Below, in pieces: positions 16,623-25,410 of a stretch of 64,000 bases of DNA (its first letter is position 1; the number at the start of each line of letters is the position of its first letter). The position numbers and the translations under genes are program-made. A model generated the notes under the pieces. It worked only from the letters and a program-made list of their open reading frames with translations, did not search any database and was not told the origin of the DNA. Source of the DNA: Mesorhizobium zhangyense (GTDB lineage: Bacteria; Pseudomonadota; Alphaproteobacteria; Rhizobiales; Rhizobiaceae); the NCBI RefSeq assembly GCF_011045115.1, contig NZ_JAAKZG010000008.1:62001-126000 (forward strand), given 5' to 3'.

Positions 16623-17117
16623 ATGAATCGCCGCGATTTTCTGTTGGCAGGTGCTGGTGCTGCTGCATTGCTGGCCGGCACGACGGCGCTGTGGCGCATG
16701 GGCAGGCCAACGGATGCTATCGCCGAGACCTTCGAGGTTACCAAAACCGACGATGAATGGCGCAAGCTCCTGTCGCCGGAGCAATTCGCCGTGCTGCGCC
16801 AGGAAGACACCGAGCGGCCCGGCTCGAGCCCACTCGACCATGAGAAGCGCAAGGGCATTTTCCACTGCGCCGGCTGCGATCTGGCTGCCTATTCCTCCGA
16901 GGCGAAATATGATTCAGGCACCGGCTGGCCGAGCTTCTGGCAATCGCTGCCTGATTCGATAGGCACGAAGACGGACAATACGCTCTTCATGACCCGCACC
17001 GAGGTTCACTGCCGCCGCTGCGGCGGTCATTTCGGCCACATCTTCGACGATGGCCCGCAGCCGACCGGCAAGCGCCACTGCCTCAATGGGCTGGCTCTGA
17101 ACTTCAAGCCGGCCTAG
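16623..17117 (+). CDS. msrB: Peptide-methionine (R)-S-oxide reductase, Tat-exported
   Basis: A 164-residue MsrB. The N-terminus MNRRDFLLAGAGAAALLAG is a twin-arginine signal, so the enzyme is exported folded. Zinc-binding CAGC and CRRC pairs lie near residues 83 and 126. The catalytic Cys is in RHCLNGLALNF at the end, replacing the usual RYCVNSA. It reduces methionine-R-sulfoxide in periplasmic proteins. It stands alone after a terminator; no msrA or msrPQ is adjacent. Confidence 0.92.
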   Translation: MNRRDFLLAGAGAAALLAGTTALWRMGRPTDAIAETFEVTKTDDEWRKLLSPEQFAVLRQEDTERPGSSPLDHEKRKGIFHCAGCDLAAYSSEAKYDSGTGWPSFWQSLPDSIGTKTDNTLFMTRTEVHCRRCGGHFGHIFDDGPQPTGKRHCLNGLALNFKPA

Positions 17118-17124
17118 TCGGGGT

Positions 17125-18519
17125 TCATACCCGACAAAGCCATCCGCCCTGGAAACCGCTGGCATCGAGCCCGCGTCTTACGGGTTCGCTCTTGCGCATG
17201 AGATCCCAGACCAGTCCGGTCCTGAAATTCTCCACCATCATCACGATAAGCCCCTGATCCAGCCCGACGCTGCGCGGTGATATCCAGCCCTCGGGATGGG
17301 TGGTGCGAACGCTCGGGTTGAAACTGTCCGGCAGGCGGCCATGCTTCAGCAAACGAGGATAGTGCGAGAGAATGTGGGCCAGGTTGTCGAAGCCTGCATC
17401 GGGCGAAAAAGGAAGACAAGCAAGGCCGGACCATGGGGCAACGGTTCCGTCGTCCGGGCCGGACGGCGCGCCGCGCGCAATATAACCCATCAAGCCCTGC
17501 CGCTCGCCATTTCTGAGCACGAGCCGCCGTCTCGGCCCCTCACAGGCGGTCAGCCCCCAGAGGTGTTCGCCATAGCCCGTGAACCTGTTGGGGTTGCGTA
17601 TCGCATAGTGCCGATGCTCGGCGATCGCCCTGCGGGTGTTCTCGAAATAGTCGATGCCGCGCTGGGCCGAGAACGGGTCTTGAAGGCCGCGAAGATCGAT
17701 CCAGGCCTGCGGGAAGAGGTGGATGAAAAGCGGCCCCGCATAAAGATATCCGCCGTCCTTCGCATCGAGCCAGTCGCAGCTTTCCAGCCATAGCCGATAG
17801 GCATCCTTGTGCAAGGGAAACGTCGGAGAGCCGAGCCCGAGGACAAGGAGCAGCAAGACTTCGCTGTAGCCCTTCCAGCTGAAGCGCAGGAAGCCTCCCT
17901 TCGGCTTCCAGCCCAGGCGGACGAATCCGTCCTTTCCCTGTGACCATCGCCAGTCGACGCGGTTGTAGAGGCGCGCGGTACTTGCGCGTATTTCCTCTTC
18001 GCGAGGGTCGGAGCCGTCGAAGAAGCTCGCGGCCGTCAGCATGCCGGCAATCAGTATCGCCGTGTCGATGACGGAAAGCTCGCAATTCCAGACCCGTTCG
18101 CCCGTCTCCATATGCAGGAAGTGATAATAGAAGCCCTTGTAGCCGGTGGCGTGGACGTGCCGGCTCTGCTCCGATTGCTCGAAGAACCGCAGCGTGGCCA
18201 GAATTCTCGTGATGGCCTCGTCTCGCGATATCCAGTTGCGGCTGACGGCGACCGGGTAGCATGAGAGCCCGAAGCCCACCGCCGCAATGCTGCATGGCGA
18301 GCCGGGGCTGGTGGCATCGGCGACGAGCCCGTTTGCGGGGTTCGAATATTCGATGAAGTAATCGAATGCGGAGCGCTGGAGCCGATCGAGCAACGCGATA
18401 TCGATATCCGGCGCGGGTTCCGCCACAGTCGAAGCTGAGCGGATCGGAACGTTCAGCGGCGCCGGGTCATCCTGGCTGGAAGGGTCGGAAAGAGGGGCGT
18501 TATCATTTGCATGTCGCAT
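17125..18519 (-). CDS. Glycoamylase-like (GH144-type) hydrolase
   Basis: A 464-residue protein with an (alpha/alpha)6 glycoamylase domain (PF10091 type). Clear blocks are RSAFDYFIEYSNPANGL near residue 50, AAVGFGLSCYPVAV near 80, SVIDTAILIAGML near 145 and SFNPSVRTTHPEGWISPRSV near 405. Relatives are the C-terminal domain of cyclic beta-1,2-glucan synthase (NdvB) and the GH144 endo-beta-1,2-glucanases. No signal peptide is seen, and the first 40 residues are polar and disordered-looking. It may trim beta-1,2-glucans made by rhizobia; activity on another glucan is possible. Confidence 0.8.
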   Translation of the reverse strand: MRHANDNAPLSDPSSQDDPAPLNVPIRSASTVAEPAPDIDIALLDRLQRSAFDYFIEYSNPANGLVADATSPGSPCSIAAVGFGLSCYPVAVSRNWISRDEAITRILATLRFFEQSEQSRHVHATGYKGFYYHFLHMETGERVWNCELSVIDTAILIAGMLTAASFFDGSDPREEEIRASTARLYNRVDWRWSQGKDGFVRLGWKPKGGFLRFSWKGYSEVLLLLVLGLGSPTFPLHKDAYRLWLESCDWLDAKDGGYLYAGPLFIHLFPQAWIDLRGLQDPFSAQRGIDYFENTRRAIAEHRHYAIRNPNRFTGYGEHLWGLTACEGPRRRLVLRNGERQGLMGYIARGAPSGPDDGTVAPWSGLACLPFSPDAGFDNLAHILSHYPRLLKHGRLPDSFNPSVRTTHPEGWISPRSVGLDQGLIVMMVENFRTGLVWDLMRKSEPVRRGLDASGFQGGWLCRV

Positions 18520-18705
18520 TGCCCAAAGAAACAGGCTTCGGTTTAGGCTTTATTTAAGGCGGGGAGGACGAAGTGCCGTGCACAGCGTCGTGAACATCGG
18601 AAACACATCGATGGAACCCCGGCGCAGCTTTCTCGCTTCCGCCGATTGCTCCAAGCGTTCTTTGCCGCTAAGTAACCGCCGATTTCCATCCGACGGGGAC
18701 ATTTC

Positions 18706-19605
18706 ATGACATCGACGGACATTGCCGCAAAGGCTGCCGAGCAGGCGCATCTTCTATCGGCCGCTCTGCCCTATATGCAGCGCTACGAGAACAAGACCGT
18801 CGTGGTGAAATATGGCGGTCACGCCATGGGTGATGCCAAGCTCGGCCAGGCCTTCGCCCGCGACATCGCGCTTTTGAAGCAGTCCGGCGTCAACCCGATC
18901 GTCGTTCATGGCGGCGGCCCGCAGATCGCGGCGATGCTTGCCAGGATGGGCATCGAATCCAAATTCGAGGGCGGGCTGCGTGTCACCGACGAGAAGACCG
19001 TCGAGATCGTCGAGATGGTTCTGGCCGGCTCCATCAACAAGGAGATCGTCGCGCTCATCAACGCCGAGGGCGAATGGGCGATCGGGCTGTGCGGCAAGGA
19101 CGGCAACATGGTCTTTGCCGAAAAGGCGCACAAGACGGTGAAGGACCCCGACAGCAATATCGAGCGCGTGCTCGATCTCGGCTTCGTCGGTGAACCCGTC
19201 GAGGTCGACCGCACGCTGCTCGACCTGCTTGCCCGTTCCGAGATGATCCCGGTGCTGGCGCCGGTGGCTCCGGGCCGCGACGGTCATACCTACAACATCA
19301 ACGCCGATACTTTTGCCGGCGCCATCGCCGGCGCGCTCGGCGCCTCGCGCCTGCTGTTCCTGACCGACGTGCCCGGCGTTCTCGACAAGGACAAGAACCT
19401 CATCGACGAATTGACCGTCGCCCAGGCCAAGGCGCTGATCAAGGACGGCACCATCTCCGGCGGCATGATCCCCAAGGTCGAAACCTGCATCGAAGCCATC
19501 GAGCGCGGCGTCGAAGGCGTCGTCATCCTCAATGGCAAGACGCCGCATTCGGTGCTGCTTGAGCTGTTCACCGAGCATGGTGCGGGAACGCTGATCGTTC
19601 CTTGA
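18706..19605 (+). CDS. argB: Acetylglutamate kinase
   Basis: A 299-residue amino-acid kinase, the second step of arginine synthesis: phosphorylation of N-acetylglutamate. [11 protein letters not shown] is near residue 29, [12 protein letters not shown] near 66, and [16 protein letters not shown] near 223. Length and the N-terminal extension ([19 protein letters not shown]) fit arginine-inhibited hexameric forms. In many Rhizobiales it follows engB directly; here it is separated from it by accessory genes and has its own upstream region (18520-18705). Confidence 0.96.
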   Translation: MTSTDIAAKAAEQAHLLSAALPYMQRYENKTVVVKYGGHAMGDAKLGQAFARDIALLKQSGVNPIVVHGGGPQIAAMLARMGIESKFEGGLRVTDEKTVEIVEMVLAGSINKEIVALINAEGEWAIGLCGKDGNMVFAEKAHKTVKDPDSNIERVLDLGFVGEPVEVDRTLLDLLARSEMIPVLAPVAPGRDGHTYNINADTFAGAIAGALGASRLLFLTDVPGVLDKDKNLIDELTVAQAKALIKDGTISGGMIPKVETCIEAIERGVEGVVILNGKTPHSVLLELFTEHGAGTLIVP

Positions 19606-19624
19606 TCGAAAGGCCGGCCGCCGG

Positions 19625-21061
19625 TCAGACGATCTTGTGGCTGAGATGGTCGCCCAACCGGGCGGCCAGGCAGACGATCGTCGTCGTCGGATTGCACTGC
19701 CCGGACGTCGCGAACACCGACGAGCCGCCGACATAGAGATTGTCCATGCCGTGGACCTTGCAGTCACCATCGACGATGCCCTTGGCCGGGTCCTCGCTCA
19801 TGCGGGTGCCGCCCATGTGATGGTGCCCGGCAAGCTCCTGGTCAGTGGGGTAGTCTTCGCCGTTGACCAGCCAGTCGGCAAGCCGCACGCGGCCGAGATT
19901 CTTGGCGACCATGGTTTCGCCGAACAGCTTCAACCCTTCCAGAATCGTGCGGCGTTCCATGTCGCGCTTCTTCCAGTTGAGCTCGATGCGCGGCACCCCG
20001 GTATGGTCCGTAGCGGTTTTCGACAGGGCGACGTGGTTTGAAAAATCCGGCGCCTGCTCCCAGCCGACATAAAGCTGGGCGGCACAGCGGAGATTGAGAC
20101 TGAGCTGATAGGCGGCCCATTCGGCGGTGTCGGGTGCGACGCAGGCAAGGTCGGCGATCAGGCGCTTGACGCCGGGATAGGGCATTTCGATCAGCCTGAT
20201 GCCGAAATTCATGATCTGTTTGCGTTCCATCGCCGCCGGCGTCGGCGAAAAGAACACTTCGTTCGTGCGGTCGACTTCGAACTCGTCGTAATCGGCGAGG
20301 ATGGCGTTGCCGCCTTCGAACTGCGGATGCTCCATCCAGTAGCGGCCGAGTGCCGTCGCGCTGGGAACAACGCCGCCATTCGAGCGCTCGTTGGACCACA
20401 GCAGCAGCCGGGAATTTTCCAGCCCGCCGGTGCAGGGGATGTAGTAGTCGGCCAAGAATTGACCCGCATCCGCGCCATTGGACCAGATATGCGCCCCTGT
20501 CACCCGCTTGCCGTCACCGACCAGTTCGCGAACATAGGTATTCAGCACCACGGCAATGTTCTGGCTCTTGTCGAGGTCACCGTAAAACTTCTCGGCGAAG
20601 CGTACTGCCGGGCTTTTGATGAACTGCACCCAGCTGATGTCGTCGGAAATCGGCGCGTCCGGGCGGAACTCGACGAGGTCGAGAATGTCGTGCACTTCCT
20701 TCAGATAGGGCTCGATATCGGTGCGCCTGATCGGCCAGCCCGTATCGGGCGCCCAGGCCTTGGGCGTAAAATCATGGGCGTCGAGCACCCGGCACCAGCC
20801 GGCCCAATGGTTCGAGCAGCCGCCGAGATAACGCAGCCGCGTCACGTCGAGATCGAAATAGGGGTCGCCGACGGTGGTGCCGCGGTAGAAGTCCTGCGAC
20901 TCCTCCGTCCACTCATTCGAGCCAGCCTCGAAGATCACCACTGGAATGCCGGCAGCGCCGAGCTTGCGGGCAATCGTTATGCCGGCCGGCCCCGAGCCCA
21001 TGATGCATACCTTGGGCGTGAAGGCGGCCGCGCGAAACGCCTCGTAACTGTCGAAGATCAT
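19625..21061 (-). CDS. GMC-family FAD oxidoreductase
   Basis: A 478-residue glucose-methanol-choline oxidoreductase. The FAD motif GSGPAGITIARKLG is near residue 22, LRYLGGCSNHWAGWC near 77, the C-terminal catalytic HHHMGGTRM near 416 and LYVGGSSVFATSGQCNPT near 448. It lacks a signal peptide of its own. The gene directly upstream encodes a 52-residue Tat-signal protein whose stop overlaps its start (ATGA). That suggests export as a complex and a membrane- or periplasm-located sugar or alcohol dehydrogenase. No cytochrome subunit is adjacent. Confidence 0.88.
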   Translation of the reverse strand: MIFDSYEAFRAAAFTPKVCIMGSGPAGITIARKLGAAGIPVVIFEAGSNEWTEESQDFYRGTTVGDPYFDLDVTRLRYLGGCSNHWAGWCRVLDAHDFTPKAWAPDTGWPIRRTDIEPYLKEVHDILDLVEFRPDAPISDDISWVQFIKSPAVRFAEKFYGDLDKSQNIAVVLNTYVRELVGDGKRVTGAHIWSNGADAGQFLADYYIPCTGGLENSRLLLWSNERSNGGVVPSATALGRYWMEHPQFEGGNAILADYDEFEVDRTNEVFFSPTPAAMERKQIMNFGIRLIEMPYPGVKRLIADLACVAPDTAEWAAYQLSLNLRCAAQLYVGWEQAPDFSNHVALSKTATDHTGVPRIELNWKKRDMERRTILEGLKLFGETMVAKNLGRVRLADWLVNGEDYPTDQELAGHHHMGGTRMSEDPAKGIVDGDCKVHGMDNLYVGGSSVFATSGQCNPTTTIVCLAARLGDHLSHKIV

Positions 21062-21216
21062 GCAAGGTCGCTCCGCCGGACGATCCAGCCATTGACCTCG
21101 ATGATTTCGTCGGGATCGGGTGCTGGAGCGGGAAGTTTGCGGATGAGGGCGAATGCCGGCAAGGCGAGGATTGCCTGGACCAGCGAGCGACGGGAGAGTT
21201 TCGCGATGGCGATCAT
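21058..21216 (-). CDS. Tiny Tat-signal partner of GMC oxidoreductase
   Basis: A 52-residue protein starting at ATG 21216 (MIAIAKLSRRSLVQ). It has a twin-arginine motif SRRSLVQ, a hydrophobic stretch AILALPAFALI, a Pro-rich linker (PAPAPDPDE) and a short tail VNGWIVRRSDLA. Its stop overlaps the GMC start by four bases (ATGA). The layout, a signal with almost no mature domain coupled to a signal-less flavoenzyme, fits a hitchhiker export subunit. Small Tat-bearing subunits are known for larger GMC dehydrogenase complexes; this one is much shorter. It is outside the size range of ordinary gene callers. Confidence 0.6.
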   Translation of the reverse strand: MIAIAKLSRRSLVQAILALPAFALIRKLPAPAPDPDEIIEVNGWIVRRSDLA

Positions 21217-21484
21217 GACCAAGTTCCGGGCGAGGGGCTATGTGTTCGGCAGCGTCCTCGTTACGAATTGGGACGCTGGCTAAATCCTCGCCAGAGACAT
21301 GCCAATATCAGGCATTCCTTTATGCCGTCTTGCGATCATTACCGGGCGTTTGCGGGAAGGGTTAAGAAACGTTCAACGATTTTCTTCAGCGCGGCCGCAT
21401 CGAATTTGATGCGCAAAGGACGCTCTACGAGCGCCCGGCCATCTAAGTGCTCGCTTTCGCAAGACCAAAGGCGTAAGAGCAGGG

Positions 21485-21748
21485 ATGCAAAGCGATCGAT
21501 TTGAAGTTCCGGTTACCGTAAGACAAGGTGCCGCCGGCAACCAACTGATACTGAAAACCACGCGCGAAGCGTCTGATTTTCTTCTCAACAGCTGGCCCGG
21601 AAAGAAAAGCCCGAAGCACCGTGCGGCGCTTCAGGCTTGTCATGATGCCCAGGCCGGCGACAAGCCGGTCATGGCAGCCAGGCGGGCCTTCATCGCCGCC
21701 GCCCGCGAGGCGGACGTGCTGGTCAGCGACAAGGCGCCTGTGGCTTAA
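21485..21748 (+). CDS. DUF982 protein
   Basis: An 87-residue protein of the small DUF982 family, which is largely restricted to rhizobia. The pattern is an N-terminal beta strand pair (FEVPVTVRQGAAGNQLI), EASDFLLNSWPGKKSPKHRAALQAC, and AARRAFIAAAREADVLV at the end. Function is unknown; members often occur in many copies per genome, and a second one lies at 54565-54885. The stop codon overlaps the first base pairs of an intergenic repeat. Confidence 0.82.
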   Translation: MQSDRFEVPVTVRQGAAGNQLILKTTREASDFLLNSWPGKKSPKHRAALQACHDAQAGDKPVMAARRAFIAAAREADVLVSDKAPVA

Positions 21749-21852
21749 AGCGCGTCGCGATTTTTCAAATTCGCTTCTTGCGCTTTAAGTCTTTGTTTTT
21801 ACGCATGTCGTTATCGCAAAACCGCTGCACACTTTTGCGCGACATGCTTTAA
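21747..21852. repeat. Rhizobiales-type intergenic palindromic repeat
   Basis: A 106-base element made of two hairpins. AAAGCGC (21747-21753) pairs with GCGCTTT (21780-21786). GCATGTCG (21803-21810) pairs with CGACATGC (21840-21847), with an inner CGCAAAA/TTTTGCG pair. I recall this sequence as a common dispersed repeat in Mesorhizobium and relatives. It begins at the stop codon of one gene and ends at the stop of the next (21849). Confidence 0.75.
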
Positions 21853-22061
21853 GCGGTTTTCGGCAGAGCCTTCTTGCGAGGCGCGCGCTTCACCGGGGCT
21901 GGGTTGTTTGCCTCCTCGACGCGTGCGGCTTCTTCCTTTTGGAGTCGAAGCACTTTCAGGCGCGCGGTTTTCTTTTCCCGAGCGACCAGTTCCGCACTCA
22001 TGATCTGGCGTGCGGCGGTGTCGGTCTTGGCGATTTTCTGTTCAGCTGCGTGAAGCTTCAT
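21849..22061 (-). CDS. Small basic coiled protein, unknown function
   Basis: A 70-residue, strongly basic protein, predicted mostly helical (KLHAAEQKIAKTDTAARQIM, EEAARVEEANN), with a Lys/Pro tail PVKRAPRKKALPKTA. It resembles short rhizobial proteins of unknown function with DNA-binding-like tails. It reads away from the next small gene region, and its stop lies at the edge of the palindromic repeat. Confidence 0.55.
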   Translation of the reverse strand: MKLHAAEQKIAKTDTAARQIMSAELVAREKKTARLKVLRLQKEEAARVEEANNPAPVKRAPRKKALPKTA

Positions 22062-22130
22062 GATCGTACTCCTGACTCGGTCGATGCGAAGCGCTTACCT
22101 CGCTAAGTGATTGTATTTCCGGCAGCGCGT

Positions 22131-22274
22131 CTACTTGGCCTCCGCCTCGTTCGCATCGTCCGGTTTGCGTTCCGTCTTCGCTGCCTTGGCCTTTTCGGCC
22201 TTCTCAGCCTTCTTGGCCGCCTTTATCCGATCGCGATCCCTGCGCTCCTGGTCGTAGTTCGGCTTTTTTGCCAT
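22131..22274 (-). CDS. Small Lys/Ala-rich protein, unknown function
   Basis: A 47-residue protein starting MAKKPNYDQERRDRDR, followed by alternating Lys-Ala helix-forming repeats (AKKAEKAEKAKAAK) and an acidic end. Ribosome-binding site AAGGACC-like bases lie just before ATG 22274. Similar short charged proteins are annotated as hypothetical in Mesorhizobium. It lies 69 bases upstream of the previous small gene on the same strand, and both may be one transcript. Confidence 0.6.
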   Translation of the reverse strand: MAKKPNYDQERRDRDRIKAAKKAEKAEKAKAAKTERKPDDANEAEAK

Positions 22275-22652
22275 GTTCTTCTTGGTCCTTTCCGGGTGTC
22301 GTTTCAGGGTCTGCGCCGTTGCATCGGCATTCGCAGAAACTGATGGATATCACGCCGGCGAACATAAGTACCTCTGCAATACCGTTTCAGCGCAAAAGGT
22401 AAGGGCTGTACATGACGTACTGCCGAGACTTTTTATGCCGGCGCGGCGAATATTATTAGTGATATAGGCGCGGACGGCGGAAAATCCAAAAATACTGGCC
22501 GGTGCGCCCCGGCGCATCGGGATCTTGTTGACCGCGGGTGAAAGGCTTTTCCGAGCGATTGCCGGGTTTCGGAAATTCGAATACCGTTGACCAAATGATA
22601 AAAAACGGGCCGGGACTTGGCTTGAGCCCGTAACAGCCAGAGGTGGTCAAAA
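22275..22652. other. Intergenic region ahead of nucleoside transporter
   Basis: About 378 bases without a credible gene. A hairpin ACGGGC (22605-22610)/GCCCGT (22626-22631) stands 20 bases before the transporter start and may bear on its translation. A GTTGACC at 22586-22592 could be part of a -35 element, but I see no good -10. No known riboswitch is recognised. Confidence 0.4.
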
Positions 22653-23684
22653 ATGCCTAAAAATGGAATCGTTTTTTCGTCTTTCTCGCGCCGGTCGGTG
22701 CTCAAGGCCGCAGGCGCAACTGCAGCCCTTGCCACTGTCGCCGGCCTGCCGACACGTCTTCTTGCAGCTGACCCGATCAAGGTGGCTGCGGTCTACACCG
22801 TGCCTGTCGAGCAGCAATGGGTCAGCCGCATCCACAAGGCGGCTAACGCCGCCAAGGAACGTGGCGACATCGAATATGTCTATTCGGAAAACACCTCAAA
22901 CAACGACTATGAGCGCGTCATGCGCGAATATGCCGAGGCCGGCCACAAGCTGATCCTCGGCGAGGTCTTCGGCGTCGAGGAAGCTGCCCGCAGCGTCGCC
23001 AAGGATTATCCTGATGTCGCCTTCCTGATGGGATCGAGCTTCAAGCCGGATGCTGCCTTGCCGAATTTTTCCGTCTTCGACAATTACATCCAGGATGCGT
23101 CCTATCTCTCCGGCATCATCGCCGGCGCCATGACCAAGTCGAAGAACATCGGCATGGTCGGCGGCTACCCCATCCCCGAGGTCAACCGGCTGATGAACGC
23201 CTTCATGGCCGGCGTGAAGGAAAGCGCCCCCGACACCAAGTTCCAGGTCGCCTTCATTGGCTCGTGGTTCGATCCGCCCAAGGCCAAGGAAACCGCCTTC
23301 GCGCAGATCGATGGCGGCGCGGACCTGCTTTATGCCGAGCGCTTTGGCGTGTCGGACGCGGCCAAGGAGAAGAAGGTTCTGGCCGTCGGCAATGTCATCG
23401 ACACGCAGGCCGATTATCCCGAGACCGTGGTCGCCTCGGCGCTCTGGCATTTCGAGCCGACGCTCGACAAGGCGATCGCCGAGGTTAAGGCCGGCTCCTT
23501 CAAGGCCGACGACTACGGCGTCTATTCCTTCATGAAGGCCGGCGGCTGCTCGCTGGCCCCGCTCGGCACGTTCGAAGGCAAGGTGCCGGCCGAGGTGATG
23601 GCCAAGGTCGCCGAAAAGGAAAAGGCGATCAAGGACGGGTCGTTTACCGTCGAGGTCAATGACAACGAGCCGAAGTCGAGCTAG
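22653..23684 (+). CDS. BMP-family ABC transporter substrate-binding protein
   Basis: A 343-residue periplasmic binding protein of the basic membrane protein/Med family, which binds nucleosides or nucleobases. The N-terminus has a twin-arginine motif SRRSVLKAAGATAALATVAG and a cleavage site near LLAA-DP. The core contains YTVPVEQQWVSRIHKAANAA, GSSFKPDAALPNFSVFDNYIQ and NIGMVGGYPIPEVNRLMNAF, typical of the family. It heads an operon with an ATPase, two permeases and cytosine deaminase, so the ligand is probably a pyrimidine base or nucleoside. The Tat-type signal is unusual but known for rhizobial binding proteins. Confidence 0.92.
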   Translation: MPKNGIVFSSFSRRSVLKAAGATAALATVAGLPTRLLAADPIKVAAVYTVPVEQQWVSRIHKAANAAKERGDIEYVYSENTSNNDYERVMREYAEAGHKLILGEVFGVEEAARSVAKDYPDVAFLMGSSFKPDAALPNFSVFDNYIQDASYLSGIIAGAMTKSKNIGMVGGYPIPEVNRLMNAFMAGVKESAPDTKFQVAFIGSWFDPPKAKETAFAQIDGGADLLYAERFGVSDAAKEKKVLAVGNVIDTQADYPETVVASALWHFEPTLDKAIAEVKAGSFKADDYGVYSFMKAGGCSLAPLGTFEGKVPAEVMAKVAEKEKAIKDGSFTVEVNDNEPKSS

Positions 23685-23693
23685 CGCAACTAT

Positions 23694-23858
23694 CCCTCCC
23701 CCTTGAGGGGAGGGTGGCCCGTGCAGCGGGTCGGGTGGGGTCGTGGCTGAGAAGCTCGACCTTCACTTGAACAAGTCATGCAAAAGAGGACGCCGAGCCC
23801 TGCCGCAACAACCCCACCCGGCGGCTTCGCCGCCACCCTCCCCTCAAGGGGGAGGGGA
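23694..23858. repeat. Inverted pair of palindromic repeats running into a coding region
   Basis: Left arm 23694-23741 and right arm 23811-23858 are inverted copies of one element. Both carry the TTGAGGGGAGGGTGGC core and end at GGGTGGGGT (or its complement). Each has a small internal hairpin whose bases differ but still pair (GGCCCGTGCAGCGGGTC against GGCGGCGAAGCCGCC). The right arm is translated as part of the ATPase N-terminus. Confidence 0.8.
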
Positions 23859-25380
23859 GGCCGCCGCACCCGTCCTGCGCCTGTCCGGCATCACCAAGCG
23901 CTTCGGTCCGCTGGTCGCCAACAATGGCATCTCCTTCGACCTTAAGCGCGGTGAGGTCATCGCGCTGCTTGGCGAGAACGGTGCCGGCAAGACGACGCTG
24001 ATGAACATCCTGTTCGGTCATTACGTGGCCGACGAAGGCACCGTCGAGGTTTTCGGCAAGCAACTGCCTGCCGGCGATCCGCGCGCCGCACTCGATGCCG
24101 GCGTCGGCATGGTGCATCAGCATTTTACGCTGGCCGAGAACATGACGGTTCTTGAAAACATCGCGCTCGGCACCCAAAGCGCCTGGAAGCTGCGCCTCGA
24201 CCGCGCGGCGGCGCGAAAGCGCATATCGAAACTCGCCGGCGATTTCGGCCTCGCGGTGAACCCCGATGCCACCGTGTCAACGCTTTCGGTCGGTGAGCGC
24301 CAGCGCGTGGAAATCCTGAAAGCGCTTTACCGCGACGCGCGCATCCTCATCCTCGACGAGCCGACGGCAGTGCTGACGCCGGCCGAGGCCGACGCCCTGT
24401 TCCGCACGCTCAAGCTTCTCGTCGCGCAGGGGCTGTCGATCATCTTCATTTCGCACAAGCTGCACGAGGTCATGGCCGTCAGCGACCGCGTGCTGGTGCT
24501 GCGGTCCGGCAAACTCGCCGGCGAGCAGGTGACGGCCGAAACCAGCCGTGCGGAGTTAGCATCGCTTATGGTCGGGCAGGAGGTCGCCAGCCCGAAAGTG
24601 GCTGAACCGAAGATCGGCGCCGTTGCGCTCGAGTTGAAAAGTGTTTCGGCTGCGGGGCAGGGTTCTTCGCATCGTCTCGACGGCTTGTCGCTGGAGCTTC
24701 GTGCCGGCGAGATCACCGGCCTGGCCGGCGTGTCCGGCAACGGGCAGGCGACGCTCGCGGCACTCATCGCCGGCGTGCTGAAACCCGCGTCCGGCGAAGT
24801 GGTCGTCCAGGGCGCGTCGATGCGCGACTGGTCGCCGCGCGCGGCCCTTGGCGGAGGCGTCGCTCGCATCCCCGAGGATCGCCACGCCGTCGGTACGATC
24901 GGCGATATGAGCGTTACCGAAAATGTCATCGCCGAGCGCTACGCCACCGCGCGCTTCAGCCGGCGCGGTTTCCTGGACTGGAAGGCGGCGAAAAATTTCG
25001 CGGAAGAGATCATCCGCGACTACGACGTAAAATGCCCGTCGCCTGACGCGCGCATTCGGCTGCTCTCCGGCGGTAACATGCAGAAGCTCATTCTCGGCCG
25101 CGCGCTCGATCCCGATCCGGCTGTCATCCTCGCCAACCAGCCGACGCGCGGGCTCGACGTCGGCGCGGTCGCCTTCGTCCATCGCAGGCTGCTTGAGGCG
25201 CGGGAGAGGGGGGCTGCGATCCTGCTGATCTCGGAGGATCTGGAGGAAGTGCTGGCGCTGTCGGACCGCATTCTGGTGATGTCGAAGGGGCGGCTGTCGT
25301 CGCCGTCGAGGCGTGGGGAGCGGACGATTCGTGAGTTGGGGGAGTTGATGGCGGGGCATGGCGAAGGGATGGCAGCGTGA
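23743..25380 (+). CDS. Nucleoside ABC transporter ATP-binding protein (two ATPase domains)
   Basis: A 545-residue tandem ATPase of the sugar/nucleoside (RbsA/NupO) type. The first domain has GENGAGKTT near residue 85, a Walker B LILDEPTAVLTP near 203 and a signature LSVGERQR. The second domain has GVSGNGQATL near 328 (a degenerate Walker A) and LSGGNMQK near 442. The first 40 or so residues match no ATPase; residues about 22-42 are encoded by a palindromic repeat. The only early start is GTG 23743, so the native start may have been displaced by the repeat. It energises the two downstream permeases. Confidence 0.9.
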   Translation: MAEKLDLHLNKSCKRGRRALPQQPHPAASPPPSPQGGGEAAAPVLRLSGITKRFGPLVANNGISFDLKRGEVIALLGENGAGKTTLMNILFGHYVADEGTVEVFGKQLPAGDPRAALDAGVGMVHQHFTLAENMTVLENIALGTQSAWKLRLDRAAARKRISKLAGDFGLAVNPDATVSTLSVGERQRVEILKALYRDARILILDEPTAVLTPAEADALFRTLKLLVAQGLSIIFISHKLHEVMAVSDRVLVLRSGKLAGEQVTAETSRAELASLMVGQEVASPKVAEPKIGAVALELKSVSAAGQGSSHRLDGLSLELRAGEITGLAGVSGNGQATLAALIAGVLKPASGEVVVQGASMRDWSPRAALGGGVARIPEDRHAVGTIGDMSVTENVIAERYATARFSRRGFLDWKAAKNFAEEIIRDYDVKCPSPDARIRLLSGGNMQKLILGRALDPDPAVILANQPTRGLDVGAVAFVHRRLLEARERGAAILLISEDLEEVLALSDRILVMSKGRLSSPSRRGERTIRELGELMAGHGEGMAA

Positions 25381-25410
25381 GATCACCCGTCCATATGCCG
25401 GCGCTCTGTC

